This document shows, piece after piece, positions 1-11,520 of a stretch of 64,000 nucleotides of DNA (its first letter is position 1; every line of letters begins with the position of its first letter). This stretch comes from Pyrocephalus nanus (Eukaryota > Chordata > Aves > Passeriformes > Tyrannidae). The translations under genes and the position numbers were made by a program. The DNA lies in NCBI GenBank assembly GCA_038380795.1, contig CM076280.1:4079501-4143500 (forward strand), read 5' to 3'. The notes below the pieces were generated by a model, which was not told the DNA's origin, did not search any database, and worked only from the letters and a program-made list of their open reading frames with translations.

Positions 1-430
1 CCGTTGAGGCAGCGCCCGCGGTCGAAGCAGTCGTTGGGGCAGATGAGCTCCCCGCAGTCCTCCCCGGTGAAGCCCTCCTCGCACACGCACTCGCTGTCCA
101 CGCAGCGCCCGCGGCCGTGGCAGTTGTTGGGGCACAGGGGCTCGGCGCAGTCCTCGCCGGTGAACCCCTCGTGGCACAGGCAGCGCCCGCCCACGCAGCG
201 CCCGTGGGCGCCGCAGCCCGGGATGCAGAGCTCCTCGCCGCAGGCCGGGCCCGTGTAGCCCTCGAAGCACACGCAGAGCCCGTCCACGCACTTGCCCTGG
301 TCGTTGCAGTCGGAGGGACACGTGGGCTGGCTGCAGTTGGGGCCCTTCCAGCCCGGCTCGCACACGCAGCCGCAGATCTCCAGGCTGTAGTTGCCGTGCC
401 CGCTGCAGTAAGGGGTGGTGTCCAGGTGAC
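1..430 (-). CDS. TNC: Tenascin-C exon 3 (EGF-like repeats), 5' part; continues beyond the left edge
   Basis: Tenascin-C is a secreted hexameric extracellular-matrix glycoprotein that modulates cell adhesion. This exon encodes residues 155 to about 298. A leading incomplete EGF module has cysteines at 163, 174, 176, 178 and 187. Three complete 31-residue EGF repeats follow (192-222, 223-253, 254-284), then the start of a fourth (285-298). Each full repeat has six cysteines in the spacing C-x3-C-x5-C-x4-C-x1-C-x8-C and ends in a turn such as GFTGEDC. Sequons are visible at N168 (NYS) and N186 (NCS). The acceptor is CATTCTACAG just before the exon, and its first two bases complete the glycine codon begun in exon 2. 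The frame stays open to the window edge. The exon is much more GC-rich than its introns. It appears to have one EGF repeat fewer here than human TNC (see findings). Confidence 0.96.
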
Positions 431-2256
431 CTGTAGAATGAGCCAGAAAATGTGGGGTGAGAATCACCCAGGTATCCCCCCTGAAATGCCCAAGGCAGCG
501 GAAGGAATCATGAAAAGGTTTGTTCTGAAGACGAGAACGCTAAAAGCTTACAAAGGAAAAGCAGCACCAGGCCGCAAAGCAGAGCTGGGCCTGAGCAAGA
601 CTCACCTGGTGTTCCCTCTTCCCTCTCCAGCTCTCCCCACTGGCTTCAGAGACCTCCAGCATCTGCTTATCCCTCTGCATACCAGAGAAACAGAGCTTTT
701 CAACTTTCTCTGGAATGAAGAAGGGAAAGCAAACAAACCCCATCTAATTCCTTCGAGAAAGGCGCTTTCCAGGTGGGGAAGGCTTCCTAAGTGACACCTG
801 TCTCCTTGAACTGAATTCTTCTGGCAAAAAGGGTATTTACCTTTACAACCCATTATTCCCTTGGCCCTGGGATGCCTTAGGCCAGCGTGGCACACAGGGC
901 CTAAAAAAGCTCTGATTTTCCTGGCTCCCGATAGGAGAAATTGAAACTTTACTCACAGTAGCCCTAAATGACCAAATAAAGAACAATATAAACTTAGGGG
1001 AATCCTTGAGAATGAGATAAGGGATGTAAGTTAAACAGACAGGATGTAAACTAAGCTCTGTGTGCCCAGATAAAGAACAAATGTTACAGTTTTGGTGGAG
1101 AAGCACAATGATGCTGTGGCTGCTCAAGAACTGAGGTCAAGACGACGAAGACAACTCAGAAGGACCAAAGAAGGACTTCCAACAGGGGTGTGACTATGCA
1201 GACAAACTAATGAAAATGTATTAAGCAAGGGACAATATCTAATGACAACGTAAACAGTGTGTGTAATAAAAAGCCCTGTCCACCTGCCATTTGGCAACTT
1301 TGATTAGAGGAGCTAATTTTGTGAGGATCACAATGTCCAGCGTGCTGCACAAAGGATGTCCCTTTTAACACCTATAAATTGGTGTTAAGAAGTTTGTTTC
1401 TGCTGCTTTTATCACTCCCTATGGGACAGAATTTACAGAATTACCAAAATTCTTGAAAGAGAATATCTTCTTTTTAATCCTGTTTTACCAGGAATCCCTT
1501 AATTCGCTCTAATGCCAGGGAAGAGCCCCTGCCAACTGCTTGGTAAATGAGTGTGCTGGATTCCTCCTCTGGTCTCAAAATCCTCTTCCACTGACTGAGC
1601 AGCTTTCCTGACTGCTTCGTTAGGGAATACACCATGAAATGTTACTCACTCATTCACTCCAGAACATAAAAAGCCAGGCAACAATCAGTATCAGCAGCTG
1701 TGAGAGCAGCTCTGTGCTCAGAGGGACATCACCCCTGAGAAGACCTGTGTTTCCTCTCTTGTATGACCAGCCCCCTTCCCTCAGTTTAAAAACCAGCTGG
1801 ACAGACACCTTTTTTCCCTGCTTCTCTAACTATTTGTGCTTGTCTGCTGCCTTATGTCCTGCTGTATTTTTATTGGTCTCTAATAAAGAAAACTTGGAAA
1901 GGAAAATGGTTACATTGGCAGCTTCCTCAAGGGGACAAAACGTGGAGCCAAGAGCTTGGACTGTGTGAGTTTTAATCTCAGCTCAGGTTGTCACTGTGCC
2001 CAAGTGCTGTCCATGCTCGGTGCCACAGCTACAAAGTGTCCCAGGCCAACTTCTGACCCACAGATCCACAAACCCGTGAAACTGTGAATGAATGTTCCCT
2101 GCGCGCTGGCCAAGCACATTCCCAGTTTTGATTATGTTTCAAATTTAACAGGTTTGACTTGTGCTCGTTCCTGAAACAGATTTGAGTATCTACTCTAAAC
2201 AACTTGGACAGCCAGCACGAGAGTTTCCCCAAGAGCAGCTCCCCGGCCTGCCTTAC
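431..2256 (-). other. TNC: TNC intron 2
   Basis: The intron is bounded by a GTAAGG donor after exon 2 (complement of 2251-2256) and a pyrimidine-rich CTACAG acceptor (complement of 431-436). At about 1.8 kb it holds a probable LTR remnant at roughly 889-1432 lying opposite to the gene. The stretch 1640-1920 contains AATAAAG-like words and pyrimidine runs but I could not assign it. I see no further exon in it. Confidence 0.9.
889..1432 (+). mobile_element. Probable avian ERV solo LTR, diverged, inside TNC intron 2
   Basis: The stretch resembles a class of avian endogenous-retrovirus LTRs that I recognise by their 3' half. It has a TATA-like ATAAAAAGCCCTGTC near 1266, then a TTGGCAACTTTGATTAG block. 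A degraded polyadenylation word follows before GGATGTCCCTTTTAACACC, then TATAAATTGGTGTTAAGAAG and a GTTTGTTTCTGCTGC terminus. No gag, pol or env sequence flanks it, so it would be a solo LTR. Ends are approximate: a TG start near 889 and a CA end near 1432, with no clear target duplication. It lies antisense to TNC. The family identification rests on memory, not a search. Confidence 0.55.
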
Positions 2257-2719
2257 CTTCTACTGCCTGGGAATTGGGACAGCATCCAGCGCCGCTGGCA
2301 CACTGCTCCCGGAGGGAGGATACCAGCCCCTCCAGCTCCTCTAGTCTGCTCAGCAGATCTTTAATGTCTGGGGCAGCTGCACAGCCACAGGCCCGCCGGG
2401 GAATGTTAATTCGGTGCGTGAAGACGATCTGGTTCCCCTCGTTCACCGTGTGCTCCTCGGAATTCCTGACCGGCTCGATCTCCGTCTTCAGGTCAGCGTC
2501 GCCGCTCGCCGAGTCCAGGTCCACGGAGCAGAGGGAGCCCACAGGCAGCTTGATGTTGTAGACGTGGTTAAAAACCACAGGCTGGTTGTCCTCTGGCAGG
2601 GTCACGTTGAGCCCCGTCTCCCGCTTGTGCCGGATGATTCTCTTGATGAGTCCCCCCCTGACGTGCTGGCACAGCAGGGCGAGGACGGCACAGGCCAAAA
2701 CCCGGCTGGGCAGTCCCAT
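2257..2719 (-). CDS. TNC: Tenascin-C exon 2, coding part (signal peptide, oligomerisation domain, coiled coil)
   Basis: This exon encodes residues 1-154 and the first base of codon 155. The start at 2719 sits in a strong Kozak context (CACCATGG) and is followed by a signal peptide of about 22 residues (hydrophobic [11 protein letters not shown]). The mature N-terminus carries basic [12 protein letters not shown], then the conserved tenascin assembly region (about 36-110) with a sequon at N38 (NVT) and Cys64. Next come CGC at 111-113 and a heptad-repeat coiled coil at about 118-140 ([20 protein letters not shown]). Cysteines 140, 146 and 147 follow. In tenascins the coiled coil forms trimers, and N-terminal cysteines link two trimers into the six-armed hexabrachion. 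The donor is GAAG/GTAAGG. The sequence agrees closely with the chicken TNC N-terminus as I recall it. I see no frameshift or stop. Confidence 0.97.
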
Positions 2720-2849
2720 GGTGCTGCTCAGGTCCTGTTTCGAGCTGAGAGAGTCTTATGGCTGTTTGGCCTTTGTAATCTGGAGCAGAAATTGGAGAGC
2801 CTGTGCAAACCAAGCTGGGTGTCCTTTTCTTTCCTGGCACACTTGGTCC
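2720..2849 (-). other. TNC: TNC exon 2, 5' UTR part
   Basis: These 130 nt lie between the intron 1 acceptor and the start codon. The acceptor is textbook: a CCTTCTTCTTCTAG polypyrimidine tract and AG, with exon 2 starting at the complement of 2849. This part contains no upstream ATG. A 5' UTR split by a long first intron is the known arrangement of vertebrate TNC. Confidence 0.88.
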
Positions 2850-5800
2850 CTAGAAGAAGAAGGAACAGTGTAAGGGATGAACCACAGCTACATCACCCAA
2901 CGAAGTGGGACATTGCTCGTGTGCTGCACCCTTGGGCAACAGGGCTGAGGTGCCACCTAGTGTACCACCCAACCTCCCCCAAGCTGCTGAGCTTGCTCTT
3001 ATATATAACAACAGTGGTTTATATATAATAACCTGGTTCTCAAAGATCTCAGTGTGGTTGTGAACAAAACATCACCAGACATGAAGAAAATGACTGTTAT
3101 ATCAGGTTTAGAACAAATATAGTGGATTTTAGAAGGTTTAACTGCCTCAAGCAGAAGACCAAGGTGAAGAAGCCTGCTGAGCCTCATCTCAGTTCAAAAT
3201 ACTGCTTTCAGAGTGTGGTAGGTAAAATAAATATATGTTCTGTTATGATATAACCGATGTTAAATTCCACATTTGCTTCACCCGTCAGTTCACTGCTTGA
3301 AGGCTGCTGGAGGCTGGATCATGTCAGAAACTCAAGGTGTTGTCAAAAGGTTTATCAACACCACAAAGCTCGTTCCATCCCTTTTTCATGTGCTTTTAAT
3401 GACTGCATTTTCTTGGGAATGTGAACTCCAGGCCTTGTAGTCCAATAATAACTTTTACTCTACTGGTTAGAGGTAAATGGATCTCTCTGCAGAGCTCTGC
3501 AGGCTGAAGGTTCTGCTGTCAGTGTTGTATCACAGCAATGTTTTAGCAGACAAGGAGTGAGACGTAAGAAGAAGAGACTCCAACAAGGGAGACACGCAAC
3601 AGAAAGAGCAATAAAAATGCACGTGTAGAAATGTCTTTTCAGCAGCCAACACCCCTTTCCTCTAGGAAACATTTCCCACTGTCTGAGCTTTCCTCAGCTA
3701 TAACACAATAACCTGCTTATGGTCACAAGCTGGCTGGGCTGTACAGCTCTTCCTGAAACTCATTCCTTTCGTTTACCTCAATATTTCCTCTTCCTCCTCA
3801 GTCTGTACATGTTCCTTTTAAATGCCCTGAGCCAGGGGAGCAGAAATACATCCACTGACTTCCATGCAGAGTCAGCCCTTCAGCACGAAGAGCGAGAACC
3901 CAGGGCAGCAAACGGACTGACTGAACAAGCACACCTAATAAATGTCATCCCAGCGTTTGTTTTCCTTCCTATTCCCAGCAAAACTTGGTTAAATGGTCAG
4001 GCCAGTGACTGTAAGGTAGTGAAATGCCAGTAATGGGGGAAACAGCAGTTTATTCTCTATACACCCCTGATTTGATGATAATTCATTTGTCAGATGAGAG
4101 ACCAGCTTCTCCCACCCTTCTGCTTCCCCCAAAGCATGGAGATAATTTTTCCCATGCTACCCCAGCTGCTTTTGTGGGAGAATGACAATAATAGATCAGA
4201 CACTTCGCTGAAGATGGTGTTTTTTGTAGCCAGTGTTGAGCTCACAAAGAGCAAACTTCACCCCTTTTTACTGGGGAATAAATCAGAAGTAAACAAGCAG
4301 CAGGGAAGGCTTTTTTCTTGTCATGGAAAAGTATTCAGCTTTAAGCTATTTCTAACACTTACCCCATTTGCTCAAGTATGTCTGCAAGCCCTGTCTGCAC
4401 CAGAAGAGATCACAAGGTTGTTAATAAAGAATAACAGAGACAGACATGGCCCAGGTCTCGTTTGTGACTCAGGCCAATCTCTAAATTGGGTTGCCAGCTC
4501 ATGAAACATGCTCAGGACTGTATTTGAAGTGAGATTTCACTCTCAAACACTCCCACTTGGGGTTTGCAGATTGATTTCCGTGCAATGGGATTCCATGTGC
4601 TCTGCACTTTTCGCCCCAAGTCAAGGTCATACAGCTAAAACTGGTGCCTAACCCCCAAGGAGGGGACAGGCTGGTTGACAGATGGATCACCAGTGGAAAG
4701 TGGAACAAACTGGAAGCAGCTCTGCATCTAATTCTCACTGAATTTTAGTGAGAGTTGAGCATCGATTTCCTTATGACTTTTGTAAATCCCAACCTACAAG
4801 AATATGGGCCTTGCCCAAACCAAGAAAATGGATTGCACTTTTTCCTGCTGACCAGTGTGAGTTTACATATCACTTAATGATGGCACAAACTGTTATTTCT
4901 TTAATATGCCTGGAAAATGAAGAAATTTCTTTATGCAAGAGCCCCTGACACTGTCCCCTTTGCTACTGATGAAAGCCACAGGAGCACCAGGGACTTTTCC
5001 TGGATAATCACTGCATTAGAGGCAGCCAAACCTTTCAGCTTACAGATGATACTGGAAGACTTAATGCCTCTTGGCTGACATCCTTTTGGAGTTTATGAAG
5101 AATCCTTGTGGTGGTCTAGCAGAGCATTCCATGTCTGCCCTGTGACCTCTGTGTTGTGACACCCCCTGTGATGTCTGAGCTCACTCATCCAGATCAGGTG
5201 TTTCCCATCTGACCTGCCAAGGACCCAGCAGGATCAGCTGAGCTCCACTCCTGGATCTGACATCTACAAAACCAGGCAGCTTCATGCAGTTATTTATACA
5301 TTAGCCATAATTTTGGCTGGAAGAACAAAGATGACATCCTTCTCTCCGACCCCAACTCCTCAAGCACATCTAAACAACAGCTTAGGCCACAGTGGACCAC
5401 CCTGGAGCAGGTTCTGGAGAGAAATGGAAGCCACAGCAACTGTCAGGCTCTGTTATTCCTTCATTTTCCCTCACCTTCCTTTCAGAGCAGTCCATGTAGA
5501 TTGTATTTTAAAGCTCTCTATATTTCCTTTGCAGACATCAGCTGCTGGATAGTTTACAGGCACATCAAAGACTTGCAGCAAGGGTTTGCAGAAGATGGCC
5601 CTTCTCAGCATGAGTTTGGCCTTGTAGGATGTAAGAGGAGCTGGGTGAGGTCTGTACCACATCTCTCAGGTATGCTGAGATGACCAGGAATGTGTCAGGA
5701 ATTTCTACAGGCAGTTTGTCTAATACAGGATATTACTCATCCTAATGAACTGTGCCCCTCGTGCCACCCTGACTACAACCCAACTGCTTCAAAAACCTTG

Positions 5801-6545
5801 GCAGTGATTGTGTGGTTGGTCTGCAAAATGTTCAGCTTGTCATGCAGAACAATAAAGTCTTGAGCTCATGTTCTCCCCATCTGGCCATTGGCATCTCCCC
5901 ACAGCCATCACCCTCCTTGGGCAACACTTATCTCTTACTTTCTCCTGCTCCCTGAGGCACAACCACAATATAAAGAAGAAAAAAAGGTGCTGTGGCCTCT
6001 CACTCATCCAAAATTTCCTGACTTCCTGCAGGAAATCACATCCTGCTTTCCTGACTTCAATTCACACTTTCTTTGGACTATTAAAAATTAGAGACTATGA
6101 ACTGAGAAGCAAATCACGGCATCCCTGCAGCAGCTGAGGCAGAAGGAGATTCAGGCAAAAAAAAAATTTCCTTGTAGAAACACTAAGTATAAAAGTGAGA
6201 TGTAATCAAAAAGAAGGAAAATACTATTTTAGGAAAACACTCTTTAAAAAATTGGTCAGTGGCTAGTAATACTCTTAATAATATGTGGTGGAAATAAGAT
6301 GGCAGGTCAGTAGCACAAAGGGAAGGAATAATTTTCATTTCCACTGCAGCCCTTTCATCTGAGGATCTGAAAATGTGCCACAGTCTGGCTGTCAAAAGCT
6401 GAAAAAATGTTATTAAAAAGGGTTATTTCTTTGTTTAAACATTCCCCCTTCCCCTCAGCTGCCTCCCAGCATCAGAACTTTTTCAGGACCTTTCCATTTA
6501 ATTTGAAATTTGTTTCTTAATAGGAAATTTTCAATCCATCTTGGG

Positions 6546-6564
6546 AAAAAAAAAAAAAAAAAAA
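6546..6564. repeat. Poly(A) tract, 19 bp
   Basis: This is an uninterrupted run of 19 A on the plus strand within TNC intron 1. No LINE body is recognisable just 5' of it, so it is listed only as a homopolymer. Confidence 0.95.
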
Positions 6565-9500
6565 CCTCCAGTAATTCTGACTCCTGGGGAATACTAAGCA
6601 AAGGTAATGTATGAATATTTTCCTTCCCCAAAGTCGTATTTGCTGGAAACCAGCAGGTGTGAGAAACTAAATTAACGTCTGCATAGTTGAGAGTCCTGGT
6701 GTAGCACTTTAGTCTGTCCTGAACACTGAGGAGTGGCAGAGCTGGGAGATGATTTGTGGGTCTGTGGAGTGATAAATATGCAGATGAGGGCCCTGTGCAA
6801 TTTTAATCAAAACAGATTGCAGCAACGAAGAAATGGAGGTGTTAAAGAGGATCTCAGCTGTCCTTCTCAAACGAGGCAGAAGGCTGAGGAGATTTGCTCA
6901 GACACCCTCTACATGTCATGACTTGGAAATTAGACTGAAAAAAGAGAGAGAAAAAAAAGGAAACAATTCCTCTCTAAGCAGATACTTCCAACATTACAGC
7001 AGGAGGGGATCAAATATTGTCAGCACATATTGGATTCGAGCACGTCTTGTGTAAAATCTGCATAAAATAGCAAAGGGCTGGATTGTGACAGAGAGGAAGA
7101 CTCTGCTGGAGAAGAGCCAGGGCCCTCCCCAGAGAACACAACGAGGAGCATTTTGAGGTTTGTGAATTGCTGCCCCCAAAATAGTTTTCTGTGATCTGGT
7201 AACTGAAGGAACTTCACGTTTCGAGAGTTTCCACCAAGGCATGATCTGAGCATCTGTTCCCCACAGCAAAGCACGTGGGTCGTGGTATCACAGCCCTCCT
7301 CTTCTTTATCCCCTGCCATCAACACAAAAGGGCCACAGCAGGGAGGTGATCTGACCTGGAATACTCTCTCCCTGCAGAAATGGTGAGTTTTCTACAAGGA
7401 ATACAAGCATTGCCATTACATGGGATTAATAAATTAAAACCATCTGCCAAAGTGCGTTTTTAAACAAGGCAAGGCTTCAAAAGATGCAACCTTTTAAAGC
7501 AAAAGTGCTCATGTGGCTTTGCCAGGAGCATGTGATTCCTGAGGCTCTGGGCATCTTCTCCAGCAAAAATGGATTAAGTTTGAAGTGAGTTGAAATGTTC
7601 TCAAAAAAAGAGTCTGGGGGGGGGGGTCCTGAAAGTTTGGACAAGGCAGGACAAAACACCAACAATTCTGACTCCATCGTCTTTCACTGCTGTTTCCACA
7701 CAGTCATAACTGCACAAAATCATTTTCTTTCCATTCCCAATTCCAGCAGGGCAAAGGAATCAGCAGGGATACTCAGTGTCGGTCAAACTACATTAAATCA
7801 CAGTGGAAAGCAGAAATTTATAACAGTCCTAAACCATCAGTCCTGAATTTTTTCAGCAGAAATGATCAAAGCCAAACTGTGGACTTTTTTTTCTTTCCTT
7901 CCCCCTTCTTTATTTACATTGTATTCATTCTAAGGAGAGGAATTGTAAGGCAGCTGACTTCAGAGTAATTCAGAAAATCCATTGTGTTCCCCAAGGCTCT
8001 CAGAGAACACATGTGCAAAGGAGTGTTGGAATTGTTTTACCCCAATTAGACACCGTAGATATGAAGAGGCCCTTAGGCTGGGAAGCTCCAAAGGGAAATT
8101 TTCGTAATTCAGAAATTTTCTTCAAAGTCTTAAATTCACGAAGAGGTGAAATGAGGGTCACAACTTTCAAAGAAGACAGAAAGAAGGTGATTTACCTTGT
8201 TCTCACAGATGAAATGCAGTGTGATAAGCAGGAATCCACCCAGTTGCACTGTGAAGACTCACCTCTGCTTTAAAGTCAAACAACTTCATTTCTATCTCCA
8301 TGGCCAGGTCATAATGGAAAAACATCCTGCAAATACTCTGCAGTTTTCTAGATGAGAAATCTCCCACCTGGAACTCCCACAAACAACTTTGGATCCAGAC
8401 TGAGTGACCCTCCTTTAACAGAAACAGCAAAATGCAAAGGCACTGATTTAAAAGCCTTTGCCACCCCACCCTTCTCCAGATTTGCAGGCTGAACCTGCTG
8501 CTGGAAGTCAAAAAGACAGAAAAACATTAACCAAAATAACCTTGCTGTCTGTGGAAGTCCAGTGCACGGGAAAAGAGGGGGAAAGCACCCCCTGGAACAA
8601 CTACATGGAGAAAGAGGCAGAGAGGAAACAACTGGGAAGATTTAGAACTTCTGTTTTTAAGTAGAGAAGTAGGAAGTCTTGAGGTACAAGTGACACAAAT
8701 CCACCTGCTGTCACAGAAGTGACTCAGTGATGTCCACAGCCCCAGAGCAAGAGCTCCATGGTATCCACATATGCTGGAGAAGTGCCAAAGAGCCTCTTCT
8801 CCGAAAGATTTTGGAATTACGGTGGACAAACAACAGTGGAGCCGTTCCTCCACTTTAAATTTGGAAAACTGAGCCATGGAGAGTCTGGCACTGAGTCACA
8901 AGTTCCCAGGAACCTCTCCTTTAGGCAGAGGTATTTTATTCACTGCAAGGCTGAGGAAGCTGGTCCAGCTTTGCCGAGTCCCACCACAGCAGTTCAAACA
9001 GCAGCACCTCCCAGAAGGCATTTGTAGCACTTACAGCAGCAGGCTTTCCTCTGGATGTGTCTGCCTTTATGACTTCAATCCTTTCTGTTTCAGGGCAGAC
9101 CAGCAGTTTGTGTTTGATGTGGGTGAGCAGCCACAGCTCAGAGCTCTGGAAAGCCCTGGAGCCACCTGTGTTTCATCTAAAGCTGGCACTGCACATTTGG
9201 GAGCTGCCCTTCCTGGGACTGAGAGCAGTTACCACTGTGGGCACTTGGAGTGCAGAGAAGGGAACTGGTTTGCACAGTTCATTCGTGAATGATTTCTCAG
9301 CTGTCACAGATTAGAGTTTTCCAGCCCAGATTGCATCCATCATCCATTCCAAAGGCCTTACCCACGCCACTGGAATTAGTAATGAAAACAAAAGCAACGT
9401 TAGATCTCGAATGAACCCTGAAAGAGATCCTGGTGGTCACTTGAATTGTGATCACATTTATCCCTCAGACCCTTTCAAAGAACAGCAATTAAAACAAATT

Positions 9501-11082
9501 CATGGGTACTTTTTGCCCCATCCAGCCCCTGAGGTCCTGCATTAAACATCACTCAGCTAAGCCTGAACTCTTCACTCCAGCTCAGCTTTCATCTTTGGCT
9601 TCAGCTCTTAGATGATATTCCTACTTTGGGGAAAGTGGATAATTTCTGCTTCACAGATCCTACTGTAGATCATCTTTAAATAAAACCATTTGGATGCATT
9701 TTAGCCTCCACCCATCCTACCTTGGCTGAAAAGCAGCACGTACACGGGGCTTTGCCAAGGCTGTTTTGGAAGGAATTTTAATTAATTGCTTTGTGCAACA
9801 ATTTAGAATTTAGCAAAGGCTCATATTTCAAAGCCATCAGCATGACAGTGCCACAAAGGGGAAGGAGAAATAACCCACTGAAGCCAACATCCATAAAAAT
9901 GTGAAAGAGCTATGGTAAATTCTGAATGATAAGCATAAAAGGAGACCCATGAGAGACTAAACACTTCTGTTGTACAGTGACTATTTGGAGTTAAATTAGC
10001 ATGATTATTCCATTATAAACGACTTTGTTTCAGAAGTTTTGTGCTCTTAGCCATGGAAAATCTCTCCAGGTCTATCCTTGTTCAGGATCTCAGAGAGAGG
10101 ACAGACCTTTCCAAGCTAAACAATGAGTCTGGCTGTTTTGCCAAGCAGAGGAAAAGTTCAGGGATCAGAGATGGTCTTCTCCCAGTATCAGTAACACCTT
10201 TGATCAATGAAGTATTAAATATAATGTGCAAATCTCATCAATTAAATGAAAAATTAAGTTAGCTGGCAGAGATACAGCTGGGAGAAAATGGCTGCTGAAA
10301 ACATTCATTAATTAAAGAGAAGTGAAAAACAGGTTCTGTGACGAGGTGCCTGCAATAACAGGACATTGAACTCGGCAACCAAGAGGTGCCTTCCAGTTCC
10401 CGAATCCTACAGGCTCTTTTGATTTATGTTTCTTAGGAATTACCTGGCTGCTGGTGACAAAAGCAAATAAATTCTGCCTGAACATACCATTGGTATTGCT
10501 GTTCCATCAGGAGCACAGGGGCAAGAGCTCAGAGGAGAGCCAGGAATGTGGGAATGGCACCGTGCTGGGACCTGTGGGATCTGAGATCATCCCTCAGTTC
10601 TGGCATTGTAGTCCATCCAGTTATCACCCTGTTTTTTAACAAGTCTACAGGAGATTTGCACCCTAAACAAAGTACAAATGACCAAACTAAACTTCTTATT
10701 TCTTTTTATGCTTCCAGTAGTTTCTCTAGAGAGAGATTCTTCAGTTCACCCTTATGAAAATGCTTTCCCTGCTCTCAATTTTTCTGGTCAAATTCTATGA
10801 TCTTCATACAGCAAGTTGTATCTTAATGCTTTTATATAGTACCTGTATTAGAGGAAGCCCCAAGTGTGTTAAACAAGAGGGGCCAAGTGGCTACAGCTTT
10901 TAAGAAGGTTTAATCACAGTCACCTTTTAATTAGGCCACAGGTTGACAAGACTGATGGTGAGTAGGAAAATGAGATGCCTTTGGAAATTGTTCAACCTGT
11001 CTGGAGATGAGCTGCTCTGGAACAACCACTGGCTGCTGGGTATAAGAGATGTTTGTTAAGGCCTTGCCCACACATTTATCTA

Positions 11083-11520
11083 AGAATCATAGAATGATTT
11101 GGGTTGGAAGGGACTGTAAAGACCATCCAGTTCCACCCCTGCCATGGGCCTGGACACCTTCCACTAGCCCAGGTTGCTCCAACCTGGCCTTGGACACTCC
11201 CAGGGTTGGGGCAGCCACAGCTTCTCTGGGCAAGCTGTGCCAGGGCCTCCCCACCCTCACAGGGAAGAATCACTTCCTAATATCCAACCAGTTTGAAGCC
11301 ATTCCCTCTTGTCCTATCACTCCAGGCCCCTGTAAATAGTCTCTGTCCATCTTTCTTGTTGCTCCTTCATGTCCTGGAAGGCCACAATTAGGTCACTTTG
11401 AAACTTCTCCAGGCTGAACAATCTAAATTATTTCACCCTTTCCTCCCAGCAGAGCTGCTCCATCCCTCTGATCATCCTGGTGCCTCCTCTGGGCTTGCTC
11501 CAGCAGCTCCATGTCCTCAG
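11083..11520 (-). mobile_element. CR1 LINE fragment (3' end)
   Basis: The element starts at its 3' tail (AATCATAGAATGATTTGGGT on the plus strand) and continues back through the CR1 3' UTR blocks CCAGGTTGCTCCAACCTGG, GCCACAGCTTCTCTGGGCA and CTCCCAGCAGAGCTGCTCCA. It is 5'-truncated near 11520 and about 440 bp long. CR1 is the dominant avian non-LTR retrotransposon. It lies in the same orientation as TNC. Confidence 0.93.

Noticed and set aside
117..794. 225-codon plus-strand open frame with Ala-rich start
   Set aside because: It is antisense reading of the GC-rich TNC EGF exon that then runs across the splice acceptor into intron 2.
1640..1930. Possible further LTR or processed transcript end with AATAAAG words
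   Set aside because: The polyadenylation-like words and pyrimidine runs are suggestive but I could not match the body to any family.
2414..3028. 204-codon plus-strand open frame
   Set aside because: It is antisense to TNC exon 2 and reads on into intron 1; the minus strand holds the clear protein.
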